From the NCBI RefSeq assembly GCF_000190375.1, contig NZ_AEWG01000040.1, positions 1 through 64,000 on the forward strand: 64,000 nucleotides of DNA. The letters are read 5' to 3'. Position numbers and translations under genes: made by a program. The stretch's first letter is position 1, and every line of letters starts with the position of its first letter. The notes under the pieces are model-generated. The model worked only from the letters and a program-made list of their open reading frames with translations. It searched no databases and was not told where the DNA came from. This document shows, one piece after another, positions 40,548 through 49,209 of the stretch. This stretch comes from Rubrivivax benzoatilyticus JA2 = ATCC BAA-35 (GTDB lineage: Bacteria; Pseudomonadota; Gammaproteobacteria; Burkholderiales; Burkholderiaceae_C).

Positions 40548-41381
40548 ATGGGCTGGCACGGCCACCTCCGCATCGACTACCGCCGCGACGGCGAGCGCTG
40601 CATCGCGCTGGACCGTCACCACGGCCCGCTGCGTGTGCTGCAGCGGCTGTACCCCGAAGGCCCCGGCATCTGCCACCACGTGCTGGTGCATCCGCCCGGC
40701 GGCATCGTCGGTGGCGACGTGCTGGAGCTCGACGCGACGCTGGCCGAAGGCACGCACGCCGTGCTGACGACCCCCGGCGCGACACGCTTCTACCGCAGCG
40801 CCGGCGAGACCGCGCGCCAGCGCGTGAGCTTCGACGTCGCCGCCGGCGCGCGCCTGGAATGGCTGCCGATGGAGACCATCGCCCACCGCGCCTGCCTGGC
40901 CGACAACGCCCTGAGCCTGCGCCTGGCGCCGGGCGCCGAGGCCATCGCCTGGGATCTGCTGGCGCTGGGCCTGCCCGCGGCTGGCGAAGCCTTCGACGCC
41001 GGGCGCTACGCCCAGCGTTGCGAGCTGCCAGGTGTCTGGCTGGATGCCGGCATCGTGGCCGGCGACGACCGCGTGCTGCTCGACGGCCCCTGCGGCTTCG
41101 CCGGCCACCGTGTGCTGGGCACGCTGTTCTGCGCTGCCGGTGGCGTCGGTTTCGACGCCGCGCGGCGCACGGCGCTGGTCGAGGCCGCGCGCGAGGTCAT
41201 CGACGCCGATGCGCTGGCCGCCACCGCCGGCGTCACGTCGCCGCACGCGCCGGTGGTCGTGGCGCGTGTGCTGGCCGACCGTGTCGAGCCGGCGATGGCG
41301 CTGGCCGTCAAGCTGCGCGCCGCCTGGCGGCAGGTGCTCTGGGGCCTGGCGCCCAACCCGCCGCGCATCTGGCGGACCTGA
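40548..41381 (+). CDS. ureD: urease accessory protein UreD (stand-alone gene)
   Basis: UreD (UreH) binds apo-urease and helps UreFG deliver nickel. The 277-residue protein has GPLRVLQRLYPEGPGICHHV, HPPGGIVGGDVLELD and TTPGATRFYRS, the diagnostic UreD blocks, and ends near AWRQVLWGLAPNPPRIWRT. Normally ureABC follows at once; here the next gene is an unrelated PepSY protein on the other strand. The urea importer lies 11 kb away. The start may be further upstream, but 40548 fits the coding pattern. Confidence 0.9.
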   Translation: MGWHGHLRIDYRRDGERCIALDRHHGPLRVLQRLYPEGPGICHHVLVHPPGGIVGGDVLELDATLAEGTHAVLTTPGATRFYRSAGETARQRVSFDVAAGARLEWLPMETIAHRACLADNALSLRLAPGAEAIAWDLLALGLPAAGEAFDAGRYAQRCELPGVWLDAGIVAGDDRVLLDGPCGFAGHRVLGTLFCAAGGVGFDAARRTALVEAAREVIDADALAATAGVTSPHAPVVVARVLADRVEPAMALAVKLRAAWRQVLWGLAPNPPRIWRT

Positions 41382-41387
41382 GGCGTC

Positions 41388-42539
41388 TCAAGTCAGCGCC
41401 GGAACGCCGTCCTCGGTCTCGCCGACCGCGGCTTCGCGCGTGCGTGTCGCGCGGCGCTTGAGCCACAGGTACAGCCCGCTGCCGAGCACGACGATGGTCG
41501 CGACGTCGAGCAGCGCCCAGAGGATCTTCATCGGCATGCCGGCGTAGTCGCCGAAGTGCAGCGGCTGCGAGATCAGCAGCGCCGTCAGGTACCAGGGCAG
41601 CGCGGGTGACGCCGTGACGGTGGCCGTGCGCGCGTCGACCAGCACCGGCTTCAGCAGCTTGGACGTCAGCGGCGTGTCGCCACGCAGGAAGACGGTGACG
41701 TGGTGCGGGCTGGAGTAGGCCGTGCCCGGGAAGGCGAGGAAGGACACCTGCTGGCCCGGCGTGTGCGCCAGCGCCGCATTCAGCGCCTTCTGCACCGGGG
41801 CGCGTTCGGCCTCGGGCACCAGCGGCTGGCCGGCGTAGGGCGCCAGCAGCGCGCTCAGCTGCGAGTACTGCCAGTACTTCACCAGCGGGTCGGCCCAGGT
41901 GTTGATGACGCCGGTGAAGCCGACGACCGTGGCCCAGACCAGCGTCACGATGCCCAGCAGGTTGTGCAGGTCCAGCCACTTCAGCCGCGGCGAGCGCTCG
42001 CGGCGCACGGTGCCGAAGTCCAGCCGGCGCATGAACGGCGCGTACAGCACCACGCCCGAGACGATGGCCACGACCATCAGCAGCCCCATGAAACCCAGGA
42101 ACAGCATGCCCGGCAGGCCGGCGAACAGGTCGATGTGCAGGCGCTGCATCCAGTACATGAAGCCCTCGCCGGTCTTCGCGTCGCGCAGCACCTCGGCCGT
42201 GCGCGCGTCGACGGCGATCGACTTGTAGTCGTCGGTGGGCGCCGGCGTCGGCGTCAGCGTGAAGTGCCAGATGGCCGGCTCTTCCTCGTCGGGGGCGGCG
42301 TACTGCACGACACGCTGCGGGTACCGCGCGCGCGCCGAGGCCATCAGCTCGTCCAGCGGCCGCGCGGCCTGCGGTGCGGCCAGCACCGGCAGCTCGACCT
42401 CGTCGCCCGCCAGGTGCTCGATCTCGTGGTGGAAGATCAGCGGCAGCCCGGTCAGGCACAGCAGCAGCATGAACAGCGTGCTGACCAGGCTGGTCCAGGT
42501 GTGCACCGCGCTCCAGGCGCGCAGCGATCGGGCCTTCAT
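41388..42539 (-). CDS. PepSY-associated TM protein (iron-uptake linked, putative ferric reductase type)
   Basis: A 383-residue inner-membrane protein of the PepSY_TM family. It has a first helix after WSAVHTWTSLVSTLF, a periplasmic PepSY segment around residues 60-125, helices with LPGMLFLGFMGLLMVVAIVS and HNLLGIVTLVWATVVGFTGV, and a last helix with VLGSGLYLWLKRR. Conserved His residues in helices suggest haem or metal binding and siderophore-iron reduction, as proposed for relatives. It overlaps the small membrane gene by ATGA and is divergent from a TonB receptor, so it belongs to an iron module. Confidence 0.85.
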   Translation of the reverse strand: MKARSLRAWSAVHTWTSLVSTLFMLLLCLTGLPLIFHHEIEHLAGDEVELPVLAAPQAARPLDELMASARARYPQRVVQYAAPDEEEPAIWHFTLTPTPAPTDDYKSIAVDARTAEVLRDAKTGEGFMYWMQRLHIDLFAGLPGMLFLGFMGLLMVVAIVSGVVLYAPFMRRLDFGTVRRERSPRLKWLDLHNLLGIVTLVWATVVGFTGVINTWADPLVKYWQYSQLSALLAPYAGQPLVPEAERAPVQKALNAALAHTPGQQVSFLAFPGTAYSSPHHVTVFLRGDTPLTSKLLKPVLVDARTATVTASPALPWYLTALLISQPLHFGDYAGMPMKILWALLDVATIVVLGSGLYLWLKRRATRTREAAVGETEDGVPALT

Positions 42540-42712
42540 CGTGCCCCCCGCGCCAGCGAGAACCAGCCGCCCACGGCCACCGGCACCGCGAGCGCGAACC
42601 AGGCCCAGGCGTCGCCCCAGCCGTCGGAGACGAGCGCGCTCAGCAGGCCCGAGGTGGTGAGCAGGCCCAGGGCCAGCGGCCAGGCCCAGAGGCGGCGGAG
42701 TTCAGGCGACAT
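42536..42712 (-). CDS. small two-helix membrane protein in the iron module
   Basis: A 58-residue protein with two hydrophobic stretches (LWAWPLALGLLTTSGLLSAL and AWFALAVPVAVGGWFSL). It starts at 42712 and overlaps the PepSY gene start by ATGA. Similar tiny proteins often precede PepSY_TM genes next to TonB receptors; function is unknown. It is probably expressed from the same Fur-type promoter. Confidence 0.72.
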   Translation of the reverse strand: MSPELRRLWAWPLALGLLTTSGLLSALVSDGWGDAWAWFALAVPVAVGGWFSLARGAR

Positions 42713-42760
42713 GCGGTCTTTCGTGTGGCCGATACGACAGGACGGTTTGCGGATGTTAAT

Positions 42761-42779
42761 GGAAACGAGAAACGTTATC
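42761..42779. promoter_or_regulatory. candidate Fur box
   Basis: The 19-mer starting GGAAACGAG and ending CGTTATC matches the canonical Fur consensus at 13 of 19 positions, including an intact right half TTATC. It lies between the divergent PepSY unit and the TonB receptor in a locally AT-rich patch, as expected for iron control. Confidence 0.5.
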
Positions 42780-42847
42780 ATCCGCAGGAAGGACGCCGCC
42801 CGACCGACAGGCTCGGCGCCGGCCCGATCACCACCCCCAAGACCCGC

Positions 42848-44980
42848 ATGACCCGCAAACTGATCCTGAGCGCCTGCGCGCTCGCCGTGTGCACGCTGGC
42901 CGCCCAGGCGCAGGCACAAGCCCAGGCCGATGCCCCGGCCGCGACCTCCACCACCGCCGCGGCCGACGACGGCGCCGAGAAGATCCTCGTCACCGCCAAG
43001 CGCGCCAAACGTGTGTCCAAGGGCGCCACCGGCCTGCCGATGGAGATCAAGGACACGCCGCAGACCATCAGCACCGTCGACCGCCAGGACATCGAGGACT
43101 TCGGCGTCACCGGCAGCAACGAAGCGCTGCGCCTGGGCACCGGCATCAACGTCGAGCAGTACGAGACCAACCGCGCCGCCTACAACTCGCGCGGCTTCGA
43201 GATCCAGCTGACGCAGATCGACGGCGTCGGCATGAGCAACGACTGGGGCACCGTCGTCGGCCAGCAGGACAGCTACCTGTTCGAGCGCATCGAGCTGATC
43301 CGCGGCGCCAACGGCCTGCTGACCGGCGTCGGCAACGCCTCGGGCACCATCAACTACGTGCGCAAGCGCCCCACCAACGAGGACGGCGGCGAGGCCAACG
43401 TCACCTGGGGCCCGTACGGCAGCCACCGCCTGGCGCTGGACTACAACAAGGTGCTCACCGAGGACGGCTCGTGGGCCGGCCGCCTGGTCGTCGCGCGCGA
43501 GGACGAGGACTCCTTCCTGCGCGGCCTGCAGGACCTGCGCAGCAGCGTCTACGGCGTCGTCGACGGCCAGGTCGGCGAGCACGGCATGCTGACCTTCGGC
43601 TTCAGCCACCAGCGTTCGGACCAGGACTCGCCGATGTGGGGCTCGCTGACGCTGAACTACGCCGGCGGCGGCCAGGCCGAGTTCGACCGCTCGTCGTCGA
43701 CCTCGCAGGAGTGGACCTACTGGGACAAGCGCACCAACAACGCCTTCGTCGAGTACCGCCACGAGCTGTCGCCCGACTGGGAGCTGAAGGCCACCTACAA
43801 CTACCGCCGCAGCACCGAGCAGGCCAAGCTGCTGTACGCCTTCGTGCGGGGCGCCGGCCTGAACGCCGACAACACTGGCCTCGTCGGCTGGCCGTACTTT
43901 GCCGACGTCGAGACGACGAACCACCTGTTCGACCTGAACCTCAGCGGCGAGTTCGACGCCTTCGGCCGCCGCCACAGCCTGATCGCCGGCGTGAGCCGCT
44001 CGCGCCAGGAGACGGAGACCCTCACCCAGGGCTTCGACCCCGCCTACCTGTACCTGCCGTTCCCGGCCTTCCCGTACGGCGACGGCGTCTATCCGGAGCC
44101 CGAGTGGCTGGGGGTGCAGGACAAGCGTGACGGCGAGCAGACGCTGACGCGCCTGTACGCCGCGTCGCGGCTGGCGCTGACCGAGCGGCTGAAGGCCATC
44201 GTCGGCGTCAACGCGATCAAGCTGCAGCGCTCGGGCGCCAACCGCTACGGCAACACCGGTGCCGTCGGCGTGAGCTACCCGGACACCACCGAGACCAGCC
44301 CCTACGCCGGCCTGACCTACGACCTGACGCCCGACGTGCTGGGCTACGTGTCGTACTCCACCATCTTCCAGAACCAGGACCAGGCCGATTACTACGGCAA
44401 CTACCTGGACCCGATGAAGGGCGTCAACACCGAGGCCGGCGTCAAGGCCGAGTGGCTGGACCGCAAGCTGCTGACCACCTTCGCCGTCTTCACCGCCGAG
44501 CAGAAGGGCCTGGCGACGGCGATGCCGACCAACAGCCCGGTGACGAACAAGGGCTGGTACGTGCCCAGGGACGTCAAGTCGCGCGGCTTCGAGGCCGAGG
44601 CCACCGGCCGCGTGGGCACCGACACCCGCCTGACGCTGGGCTTCACCCGGCTCAAGCTGACCGGCCCGGACGGCCACGACACCAGCCTGTGGGTGCCGCG
44701 CAGCACCGTGAACTTCCGCTTCGACACGCGCGTGGCGCCGCAGCTGCGCCTGGGCCTGGGCGGGCGCTGGCAGTCCGACGTCAGCAACGGCGCCGCGACC
44801 GTGCACCAGGGCTCGTACCTGCTGGCCAACGCCTTCGCCGCCTACGAGCTGACGCAGCGCACCACCGTGCGCCTGAACGTCGACAACGTCACCGACAAGA
44901 AGTACATCGGCGGCCTGTCCTACGGCGCGATCTACGGCGCGCCGCGGGAGGTGTCGGTGACGGTGAACTACAAGCTGTGA
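42848..44980 (+). CDS. TonB-dependent siderophore receptor
   Basis: A 710-residue outer-membrane receptor. The signal peptide (MTRKLILSACALAVCTLAA...) ends in an Ala-Gln run, then comes KILVTAKRAKR and the plug with MEIKDTPQTISTVDRQDIED and IELIRGANGLLTGVGNASG, typical of ferric-siderophore receptors of the FhuE/FpvA branch, followed by a 22-strand barrel ending VTVNYKL. No N-terminal signalling domain for an anti-sigma factor is seen. ATG 42848 was chosen for the signal peptide. It is divergent from the PepSY unit across a possible Fur box. The siderophore is unknown. Confidence 0.92.
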   Translation: MTRKLILSACALAVCTLAAQAQAQAQADAPAATSTTAAADDGAEKILVTAKRAKRVSKGATGLPMEIKDTPQTISTVDRQDIEDFGVTGSNEALRLGTGINVEQYETNRAAYNSRGFEIQLTQIDGVGMSNDWGTVVGQQDSYLFERIELIRGANGLLTGVGNASGTINYVRKRPTNEDGGEANVTWGPYGSHRLALDYNKVLTEDGSWAGRLVVAREDEDSFLRGLQDLRSSVYGVVDGQVGEHGMLTFGFSHQRSDQDSPMWGSLTLNYAGGGQAEFDRSSSTSQEWTYWDKRTNNAFVEYRHELSPDWELKATYNYRRSTEQAKLLYAFVRGAGLNADNTGLVGWPYFADVETTNHLFDLNLSGEFDAFGRRHSLIAGVSRSRQETETLTQGFDPAYLYLPFPAFPYGDGVYPEPEWLGVQDKRDGEQTLTRLYAASRLALTERLKAIVGVNAIKLQRSGANRYGNTGAVGVSYPDTTETSPYAGLTYDLTPDVLGYVSYSTIFQNQDQADYYGNYLDPMKGVNTEAGVKAEWLDRKLLTTFAVFTAEQKGLATAMPTNSPVTNKGWYVPRDVKSRGFEAEATGRVGTDTRLTLGFTRLKLTGPDGHDTSLWVPRSTVNFRFDTRVAPQLRLGLGGRWQSDVSNGAATVHQGSYLLANAFAAYELTQRTTVRLNVDNVTDKKYIGGLSYGAIYGAPREVSVTVNYKL

Positions 44981-44993
44981 GTGCGTTCCCGCG

Positions 44994-45014
44994 GTCCGCC
45001 ACCTAGCGGCGGAC
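44994..45014 (+). terminator. weak hairpin after the TonB receptor
   Basis: GTCCGCC and GGCGGAC form a 7-bp stem with a 7-base loop, 14 bases after the receptor stop. It is followed by an A-rich rather than T-rich stretch, so termination is only possible, not shown. The gap up to 45220 otherwise holds nothing I recognise and is visibly less GC-rich. Confidence 0.35.
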
Positions 45015-45220
45015 AAAACAAAAATCAAGTTTCGGGGGCGTGGCGAAATGAGGGAAAACAAGTCCGGTTGCCCGCATAACACGACGTCCCCTGGTCGCGC
45101 CTATGTTTGTCCGTTCCCTTTCTACTGTAGATCCCTGGTAGCCCTTGGAATCTCTCGTTCAAGTGTCAAAGCCACAGGTGATGTTGCTCCTCACTGTTGC
45201 GTTTCGTCACACCGTGTAGC

Positions 45221-46033
45221 TCAGCGACTGAAAATCGCTGGAAGCAATGCCTCAAGCAACGGTGATGGCGAGACAGGCCCTCCGCCAGGTGCCCACGCGT
45301 CCTGGAACTCTGCCACCTCAATGCCAATGACCGAGTGCTCGCCAATGACAATCATGGCTTCTCTCAGATCATTCAGCGAGAGGCCGCCATCGTGAATGTA
45401 ATCTGTTGGCACGATGCCTGGATCAAGGACGTCGCAGTCTAAGTGAACATAAACCGAGCGTCCATCGATGGCTTCTCGAAGTACTTCGGTGATCGAAGCG
45501 TTAGGTGGAATATGCTTGATATTATGATCTCGCATGACCTCCAACTCGAAGGGATCCATGTCGCGTTGGCCGATCAGCACAACGTTCCCGAAGGACAGGC
45601 CGTTGCCAAAGCCGGACTCCCACAGTCCGAGGGAGGCCGATAGCGCCAGACCTCCAAGGTAGCCACTCGTCGTGGACAGCGGGGTGTTGAGGTCCGCGTG
45701 CGCATCAAACCAAACCACACAAGCATCTGGATGATGACGCACCACGGCAGGGAGCGTTGCGATCGACGCCGCGCAACGGCTGGTTGCCGAGAGCGGCCGC
45801 CATCCCCGGGCGTAGATGTCGTTGATGCGGGCCTGTAACTGGGCGAGTTCTGATCGTGCCGATTCAAGCTCGACGTCCCAGTTCATGTTCAAGGCAGGCT
45901 TTGGTGTTCCGATAACCGCCAGTTCGCCTTTAAGAAGGGTTTGCATTGCTATGGCAAGAGAACGTGCACCAGCCATGGCGAGATCGTTGTGGTCGCCTGC
46001 GCGACCTTGGAAAAGGGTGAGTTCGAATCTCAT
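45221..46033 (-). CDS. arginase/ureohydrolase-superfamily protein, atypical metal site, in a lower-GC island
   Basis: A 270-residue protein with the ureohydrolase motifs WFDAHADLN (110-114) and HLDCDVLDP (199-204), so four to five of the six usual manganese ligands are in place. The first motif, normally GGDH, is replaced by LSATSRCAAS at about 81-90, so the first His ligand is missing. The GTPxP and GGLS segments also fit the fold. The family hydrolyses arginine, agmatine, formiminoglutamate or guanidino compounds to urea or formamide; with this metal site the activity is open. DNA here is much less GC-rich than its neighbours, which suggests transfer. Start 46033 has AGGA upstream at a long spacing. 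Confidence 0.78.
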   Translation of the reverse strand: MRFELTLFQGRAGDHNDLAMAGARSLAIAMQTLLKGELAVIGTPKPALNMNWDVELESARSELAQLQARINDIYARGWRPLSATSRCAASIATLPAVVRHHPDACVVWFDAHADLNTPLSTTSGYLGGLALSASLGLWESGFGNGLSFGNVVLIGQRDMDPFELEVMRDHNIKHIPPNASITEVLREAIDGRSVYVHLDCDVLDPGIVPTDYIHDGGLSLNDLREAMIVIGEHSVIGIEVAEFQDAWAPGGGPVSPSPLLEALLPAIFSR

Positions 46034-46693
46034 GAAATATTGCGTTCCTTTGGGTGGGGTTGGTATTTTGTTGTGCTAAAGGCGATAAAATTTCAATGCT
46101 GTTTTGGTGTCAAGGGGTGTTTGCTGGCGGAGGCGGAGCTATGGTGCTGACGAATCTTGGTTGTGATTGGTTTGGGTGTGGTGCAAATAATATTTGTGTT
46201 TAAGTAGGCGTTTGCTGCTGTTGATCTCTTGGTCTGGGTTTTGCGGTTTAAATTTGATCGCGCTGCGCGATTTGTGGGAAGCGCTATTTGGGTCGCCCTT
46301 CGGTAGAAGGGTGGAAGCTTTCTGCCAATATGTCGTTCGCGCTGCGCGCTTTTGTGGTGCCTCTATGCCGCTTTGGCAGCTGCCGCCACCACCAGTGGCC
46401 TGACGCTTGTGAACTTCGCTCCTGGCCGACAGCGGTCAGCCAGCAGCCTCCTTCCGCGAGGGCTGCGCCCGCTGCGTTGCAGATATAGGCTGTAGGCGCC
46501 GAACGGCGTCTATGGGCGCCGTTCCACTGCCGTCGCAAGCGCCCCCACCCATCGGCAGCGACTTTTCAGCGGCGAGCAGCGCAGTCGGCTTTCAGGGCCG
46601 ACCGTCGAAGCCGAAGCCGCCGGTGGGTGGGGGCGGGGCGCTACGCGCCGACGTCGGTGCACCACTCTGACAACGTCAGATCGAGCAGCCGCC
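46034..46693. other. gene-free lower-GC stretch with hairpins
   Basis: No convincing gene is seen in this 660-base gap. The first 250 bases are AT-rich for this genome and probably hold the promoter of the arginase-like gene. At 46501-46524 GAACGGCG and CGCCGTTC form an 8-bp hairpin. At 46541-46634 a C-rich arm (GCCCCCACCC) pairs with a later GGGTGGGGGC, and the 3' end shares a repeat with 48681-48736. Confidence 0.5.
46608..46657. repeat. dispersed ~50-bp repeat, copy 1
   Basis: The stretch from CGAAGCCG through GGTGGG and GGGGCGCTACGCGCCGA is nearly repeated at 48681-48736. Its C-rich partner arm lies about 70 bases upstream, so this copy has a looser hairpin than copy 2. Confidence 0.6.
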
Positions 46694-47602
46694 TCACCCC
46701 CGCCTCGTCGCCAGATACACCCCTGCTGCCGAAACCGCGACCCCCACCCACTGCCACCCCGTCAGCGTCTCCCCGAGCACCGCATAGCCCATGACGGCCG
46801 TCACCGCCGGGATCAGATAGAACAGGCTCGCCACCCGGCTGGCCTCGCCGCGGCGCAGCAGCAGGAACATCACGCTGACGGCGCCGATCGAGTTCACCAG
46901 GCTGAGCCACAGCGACGCGCCGACCAGCGCCGGCGTCCACTGCAGCGCCAGCCCTTCGTGCCAGGCGCCCAGCGCGCCGACGACCAGCGTCGACGCACCG
47001 AGCTGGATCGCGCCGCCGCTGCGCAAGTCCATGCCGGCGCAGAACTTCTTCTGGTACAGCGTGCCGGCGGTGATGCCCAGCAGCGCCAGGCCCACGGCCA
47101 GATGGCCGGCCACGCCGCCGCCACCGCCGCCCAGCTTGTGCGCAACGACCAGCGCCACGCCGGCCAGCCCCAGCGTCAGGCCGATGACCTGCCGCAGGCC
47201 GATGCGCTCGCCAAGGAAGACGACCGCGCCGAGCGCGGTGCAGACCGGCATCAGCCCGACGATTACCGCCGACACCCCGGCCGACACGCCTAGCGCTAGC
47301 CCGGCGTACAGGCCGGAGAACTGCAGCGCCTGGATCAGCAGGCCGACGACGACGACGTGCAGCCACTGCCGCGCCGTGCGCGGCCAGGGCGCGCGCGTCA
47401 CCAGCGCCACGGCCAGCAGCACGGCGGCGGCGACGCCGAAACGCAGGAACAGCAGCGTGAACGGGCCGGCGTACGGCAGGCCCAGCTTGCCGGCCACGTA
47501 GCCAGTGCTCCACATCAGGATGAAGACCGCCGGCCAGAGCAGCGGCGTCGTCGGGGCGGTGGCGCCAGGCGCGGCGGCGAGCGGGGCGGCGGTGGTGGTC
47601 AT
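46694..47602 (-). CDS. EamA/DMT-family transporter
   Basis: A 302-residue inner-membrane protein with two EamA repeats of five helices each (about residues 20-150 and 165-295), starting LLWPAVFILMWSTGYVAGKL and ending GWQWVGVAVSAAGVYLATRR. The family exports amino acids or other metabolites. A poly-Gly loop separates the halves. The ATG at 47602 has AGGAG upstream. It is divergent from the LysR gene, which probably controls it. Confidence 0.9.
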   Translation of the reverse strand: MTTTAAPLAAAPGATAPTTPLLWPAVFILMWSTGYVAGKLGLPYAGPFTLLFLRFGVAAAVLLAVALVTRAPWPRTARQWLHVVVVGLLIQALQFSGLYAGLALGVSAGVSAVIVGLMPVCTALGAVVFLGERIGLRQVIGLTLGLAGVALVVAHKLGGGGGGVAGHLAVGLALLGITAGTLYQKKFCAGMDLRSGGAIQLGASTLVVGALGAWHEGLALQWTPALVGASLWLSLVNSIGAVSVMFLLLRRGEASRVASLFYLIPAVTAVMGYAVLGETLTGWQWVGVAVSAAGVYLATRRG

Positions 47603-47633
47603 GGCGGCTCCTTCGATAGGGAGAGAGGCCACC

Positions 47634-47653
47634 ATTGTTGAAACACTGCCAAT
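47634..47653. promoter_or_regulatory. LysR-type operator candidate between EamA and LysR genes
   Basis: A dyad with arms ATTG and CAAT, containing the T-N11-A pattern of LysR-type sites, lies in the 99-base divergent gap. Confidence 0.4.
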
Positions 47654-47701
47654 GCGGCGGTAGCGGTCTAATCGGCAAATAATCGTTGACTGCAGGACAA
47701 C

Positions 47702-48637
47702 ATGGCCCACTCCCCCGTCCAGCAAGCCAAGCTGATGATCACCTTCGCGCACATCGCGGCGCAGGGCAGCATCTCGGGCGCGGCCGCCAGCCTCGGGCTG
47801 GACAAGGGCGCCGTCAGCCGCCAGCTGCGCGCGCTGGAGGACTTGCTGGACACGCGGCTGATGCACCGCAGCACCCGGCGCCTGGTGCTCACCGAAGCCG
47901 GCGCGCAGGTCTACGAACGTGCGCAGCGGCTGCTGCAGGAGCTGGAACAGACCCAGGCCGATGCGGTGTCGCTGCGCAGCCAGCCACGCGGCGTGCTGAC
48001 CGTCAGCGCCTCGGTGGCTTTCGGCACGCGCCACCTCGTCCCGCTGGTGCCGGCGTTCCTGCAGCGATACCCCGATGTGGAACTGCAGCTCTGCCTGCTG
48101 GACCGCCACGTCGACCCGATGGAAGAGGGCGTCGACGTGCTGCTGCGGCTGTGCGACACGCCGCCCGACCCGCTCGTGGCGCAGCGCCTGTGCGCCATCG
48201 ACTACGCCGTCGTCGCCAGCCCCGGGCTGGCGCACGGCGCGGGCGTCACCACGCCGGCCGATCTGCGCGACCGGCCTTGCCTGTTCTACGGCTTCAAGAG
48301 CCGCAGCGCGCGGTGGCGCTTCACGCAGGGCGCGGCAACGCAGGAAGTGCCGGTGACGACACGCGTCTCGGTCAACAGCAGCGAGGCGGTGCGCGACCTG
48401 GCCGTGCGCGGCCTGGGCTTCGCGCTGCTGCCGCGCTTCGCCGTCGACGACGATCTGGCCGCGGGCCGCCTGATCCGCGTGCTCGCTGACCACCAGGCCC
48501 ACGGCAACCTGGGCAGCAGCCTGTACGCGCTGCATCTGCCCGGCGCGCACAAGTCGCCCAAGGTCCGCTGCTTCGTCGACTTCGTGCGCGAGCGCTGGTC
48601 CGGCGACACGCCGAACTGGCGAACCGCAGCCGATTGA
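47702..48637 (+). CDS. LysR-family transcriptional regulator
   Basis: A 311-residue regulator. Residues 8-70 form the winged helix (FAHIAAQGSISGAAASLGLD, VSRQLRALEDLLDTRLMHRS) and residues 92-300 the substrate-binding domain. The CrgA/DsdC-like subgroup is likely from the wording of the effector domain (FLQRYPDVELQL). It is divergent from the DMT transporter across a LysR-type dyad and so probably regulates it. Confidence 0.9.
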   Translation: MAHSPVQQAKLMITFAHIAAQGSISGAAASLGLDKGAVSRQLRALEDLLDTRLMHRSTRRLVLTEAGAQVYERAQRLLQELEQTQADAVSLRSQPRGVLTVSASVAFGTRHLVPLVPAFLQRYPDVELQLCLLDRHVDPMEEGVDVLLRLCDTPPDPLVAQRLCAIDYAVVASPGLAHGAGVTTPADLRDRPCLFYGFKSRSARWRFTQGAATQEVPVTTRVSVNSSEAVRDLAVRGLGFALLPRFAVDDDLAAGRLIRVLADHQAHGNLGSSLYALHLPGAHKSPKVRCFVDFVRERWSGDTPNWRTAAD

Positions 48638-48659
48638 CGGCGACCCACAAGCCTCGCCG

Positions 48660-48718
48660 AGCGCCCCGCCCCCCACCCGCCGAAGCCGGAGCTGCCGGCG
48701 GGTGGGGGGCGGGGCGCT
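48660..48718. repeat. perfect 23-bp inverted repeat after the LysR gene
   Basis: Arms at 48660-48682 and 48696-48718 are exactly complementary, with a 13-base loop. The stem is almost entirely G/C. It lies 22 bases after the LysR stop. No T-run follows, so it is not a standard intrinsic terminator, but it would fold very stably in RNA or single-stranded DNA. Confidence 0.85.
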
Positions 48719-48736
48719 ACGCGCCGATGCCGACGT
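48681..48736. repeat. dispersed ~50-bp repeat, copy 2
   Basis: This copy overlaps the right half of the perfect hairpin and continues through GGGGCGCTACGCGCCGA, matching 46608-46657. The two copies bracket the EamA/LysR pair in the same orientation. Confidence 0.6.
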
Positions 48737-48751
48737 CCCATCATCGTCCCC

Positions 48752-48860
48752 AGGTCCAGCCCCGATGACGTTCATCAGCCGGCGCATGCGTTCGCTGCCG
48801 CCGGGGCACGGCGCGGTCTTGATCGTGTGGCCTCCCAGCTTTGCGGCCATGGCCGCCATC
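48752..48860 (-). pseudogene. duplicated fragment of the alcohol dehydrogenase gene
   Basis: About 100 bases match 49507-49612 inside the downstream alcohol dehydrogenase with few differences. On the minus strand both encode the block HTIKTAxCPGGxERMRRLMN. The fragment has no start, catalytic part or end, and includes a small internal deletion near 48758. It is a scar of partial duplication or recombination, not a gene. Confidence 0.8.
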
Positions 48861-48915
48861 AGGACAAGCCCCCGAAGACCTTGACGCTGCAACGCCTGTG
48901 CAACACGCTGGCCGC

Positions 48916-49209
48916 ATGAAGAGCGCCATCCTTCCCCCGGTGCACGTGGATCCCCAGCTGCGCGCGGATCTCGAATCGGTGCTTAGCGAAGGTGAGACCT
49001 TGGCCGGGTTCACCGAGGCCAGCGTGCGCAGCGCGGTGCAGCACCGCCTCGCCCAGAAAGAGCTTTCGGCCCGCGCGGATGCGGCATGGGTCGATTACCG
49101 AAGCACCGGCGTCAGCTACCCGGTCGACGAGGTCCACGCCGAGCTTCAGGCCAAGCTGGAGGCCCGGCGTGCGCAGTTGCGAGGCAAGTGCCGCCCCGCT
49201 TCGACCTGA
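48916..49209 (+). CDS. antitoxin-like protein (YlcI/YnfO or ParD-like)
   Basis: A 97-residue, highly charged helical protein starting MKSAILPPVHVDPQLRADLE, with EGETLAGFTEASVRSAVQHR, which reads like the ribbon-helix-helix region of small antitoxins, then a C-terminal WVDYRSTGVSYPVDEVHAEL tail typical of antitoxins that pair with ParE-type toxins. The downstream frame looks like a truncated ParE toxin that overlaps by 22 bases. No toxin seems to remain active. Confidence 0.65.
   Translation: MKSAILPPVHVDPQLRADLESVLSEGETLAGFTEASVRSAVQHRLAQKELSARADAAWVDYRSTGVSYPVDEVHAELQAKLEARRAQLRGKCRPAST

Noticed and set aside
44981-45220. Small open frame starting near 45048 on the plus strand
   Set aside because: It is antisense to the arginase-like gene for much of its length and has no recognisable motif.
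46194-46538. Small open frames on both strands and a possible integron-type recombination site
   Set aside because: No ribosome site, no family resemblance and no paired core sites that I could identify.
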